Source of the DNA: Epilithonimonas bovis DSM 19482
GTDB lineage: Bacteria; Bacteroidota; Bacteroidia; Flavobacteriales; Weeksellaceae
Assembly (NCBI RefSeq): GCF_900108115.1
Contig: NZ_FTPU01000014.1
Span: 1 to 64,000 of the forward strand
Reading direction: 5' to 3'
Length of the DNA: 64,000 nt
Shown: piece after piece, positions 62,719 to 64,000 of the stretch
Layout of the letters: each line of letters opens with the position of its first letter
How positions within the stretch are numbered: the first letter of the stretch is position 1
Made by a program: the position numbers and the translations under genes
Notes under the pieces: model-generated
Database searches by the model: none
What the model was told of the DNA's origin: nothing
What the model saw: the letters and a program-made list of their open reading frames with translations, nothing else

Positions 62719-63090
62719 ATGAAAGAACACAAATTAACCGATACCGAAATTATTCTGATGGAGATTCTTTGGCAAAAGGAAAAAGCTTTTATGAAAGACA
62801 TCCTGGACGAATATACCGAACCAAAACCTGCGGCAACCACCATCGCGACATTGCTGAAAAGAATGCAGACCAAAGATCTGATAGGCTACAAAACTTTTGG
62901 TAACTCAAGAGAATATTTCCCAAAAGTGAGGAAAGAAGATTATTTCCAGGTGGAAATGACTTCTATGATTGACCGTTTTTTTAACAATTCTGTGAGCCAG
63001 TTTGCTTCGTTTTTCACTTCGAATGCAAAGCTCTCTCAGAAGCAGTTAAAAGAACTTAGAGACATTATAGACAAAGAAATCAACGAATAA
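62719..63090 (+). CDS. blaI: BlaI/MecI/CopY-family repressor
   Basis: 123 residues. The winged-helix pattern starts LTDTEIILMEILWQKEKAFMKDILDEY, then KPAATTIATLLKRMQTKDLIGY with the recognition helix, and the C-terminal dimerisation helix. The family represses beta-lactam or antibiotic-response genes and is inactivated by proteolysis after BlaR1 signalling. It overlaps no gene, being followed 1 nt later by blaR1. The operator at 62676-62691 suggests autoregulation. Confidence 0.93.
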   Translation: MKEHKLTDTEIILMEILWQKEKAFMKDILDEYTEPKPAATTIATLLKRMQTKDLIGYKTFGNSREYFPKVRKEDYFQVEMTSMIDRFFNNSVSQFASFFTSNAKLSQKQLKELRDIIDKEINE

Positions 63091-63091
63091 A

Positions 63092-64000
63092 ATGCTCATA
63101 CCGATTTTTAAAATAATCCTGTGTTCATCTTTATTAATTGGCATTTATTACATGTTTTTGCAAAAGGAAAAGATGTTCTGGTTCAACCGTTTTTATCTTT
63201 TGACAGCCTTGATTTTCTCTTATGCGATTCCGTTTATTAAAATCACGCTGCCAGAAACATCGTCCCAAAAAGTACTATTGATTGATCAAATCCCAGCACA
63301 ACAATTGCTCAGGAGCAGCAATAACACTTCCCAATTCGACTGGTCTAGCTTGCTTGTAATAGATTACGTATTGGTTTCGCTTATTCTGATGATCAAATTA
63401 GTGATTGCCTTCAAAAAAATTATTAGTCTGAGAGGAATCGAGATTATTTATCAGAACCAAAAAATGAAGATTATTGAGAAAAATCTTCCGCCATTCAGTT
63501 TTTTGAAAACCATCTACCTGAACAAAAAATACTTTGAAAATGGGAAAATTGACGAGAGGATTTTCCAACATGAGAAAACACATATCGCTCAGAAACATTC
63601 TTTGGATATCCTGTTCCTTGAGATTTTGAAGGTTATATCTTGGTTTAATCCCGCTCTGTATGTTTATAAAAAAGCAATGAGCGATAACCACGAGTTTTTG
63701 GCAGACGATAGCATCATTCTACAAAATACCGATGTAAAAGATTATCAAAGACTGATTCTCTCGGAGATGCTGCAGACTCAAAATATTAGCCTCACACATC
63801 AATTCAATTATAACAACACCAAAAAACGATTTATTATGATGACCACCAAAAAATCAAAATTTGAAAAAGCAAAAAAAATATTGGCGGCTTCCGCTTTTGC
63901 AGGATTGAGCACTTTATTTGTACAGAAAGTTTATGCATCGGAAAGCAAGCTGGAACAGCATAACGCTCCAATAATCATGACAAGCAACTCATTGAAGATG
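63092..64000 (+). CDS. BlaR1/M56-family metallopeptidase, cut by the window edge
   Basis: At least 303 residues, open at 64000. Membrane segments at about 5-22, 34-50 and 86-106 precede the zinc motif HEKTH (160-164), with the third ligand region NHEFLADD (199-206). A helix near 268-285 follows the catalytic domain. This fits M56 sensor peptidases that cleave BlaI-type repressors. The visible part after residue 285 (about 18 residues) is insufficient to tell whether a penicillin-binding or TonB-like C-terminus follows. It starts 1 nt after blaI, typical of the blaI-blaR1 pair. Confidence 0.9.
   Translation, partial: MLIPIFKIILCSSLLIGIYYMFLQKEKMFWFNRFYLLTALIFSYAIPFIKITLPETSSQKVLLIDQIPAQQLLRSSNNTSQFDWSSLLVIDYVLVSLILMIKLVIAFKKIISLRGIEIIYQNQKMKIIEKNLPPFSFLKTIYLNKKYFENGKIDERIFQHEKTHIAQKHSLDILFLEILKVISWFNPALYVYKKAMSDNHEFLADDSIILQNTDVKDYQRLILSEMLQTQNISLTHQFNYNNTKKRFIMMTTKKSKFEKAKKILAASAFAGLSTLFVQKVYASESKLEQHNAPIIMTSNSLKM

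Overview
The window reads as chromosomal DNA of a Bacteroidota species from the Flavobacteriales, most likely Chryseobacterium or a close Weeksellaceae relative. The grounds are low GC content, GLPGLI proteins, an S46 dipeptidyl-peptidase, several TonB-dependent receptors, BlaI/BlaR1, and repeated -7 boxes of the form TAnnTTTG instead of sigma-70 boxes. Genus assignment is inference from protein style. I see no rRNA, tRNA, CRISPR array, prophage or recognisable defence island.

Layout. 1-1322: right end of an IS5-family element inserted into the start of an SDR gene that also carries an internal deletion, then a repeat-rich spacer. 1323-5574: a GH63-type glycosidase, a lipoprotein, an OsmC protein and a TonB-C-like protein whose signal peptide is cut by a stop codon. 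5732-11333: miaB, a secreted protein, a sigma-54-type activator, lptE and a long acidic TPR-tailed protein in one tight run. 11365-13150: tandem GLPGLI genes. 13375-17407: sufA/iscA-sufB-sufC-sufD. 17482-23292 (minus): the elongasome operon mreB-mreC-mreD-mrdA-rodA. 23570-27675: haem genes hemA-hemC-hemD-hemE. 27707-29244: small genes, including a 55-aa membrane protein, and a truncated haemoglobin. 29308-36362 (minus): a GH18-deacetylase-glycosyltransferase fusion, a small membrane protein, alkD, a Na+/H+ antiporter and hflX. 36572-45744: stress, antiporter, peptidase and repair genes, including a frameshifted acetyltransferase.

45818-50786 holds an unusual energy-transduction cassette. Two TonB-like proteins share a two-cysteine C-terminal domain. 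They flank an ExbB/TolQ-type channel, with no ExbD in sight, and an outer-membrane barrel follows. 50837-54103 (minus) is a probable copper locus: a Cys-rich exported protein, an exported HMA protein and a TonB receptor whose N-terminus is a paralogous HMA domain. 54329-58320 carries an acyl-CoA dehydrogenase, a lipoprotein MsrB, an SDR, an NTF2-like protein and tsaB. 58321-62164 has a PQQ-type sugar dehydrogenase and a TonB receptor. 62719-64000 is blaI with the start of blaR1, preceded by a palindromic BlaI-type operator lying on the promoter.

The best leads are the paired TonB-like/ExbB cassette, the HMA-receptor locus, the three-domain polysaccharide enzyme, the BlaI operator placed between two divergent promoters, and a dispersed palindromic repeat in which two copies show compensatory base changes. 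All coordinates, translations and alignments were worked out by eye. Family names come from recalled motifs, not from searches.
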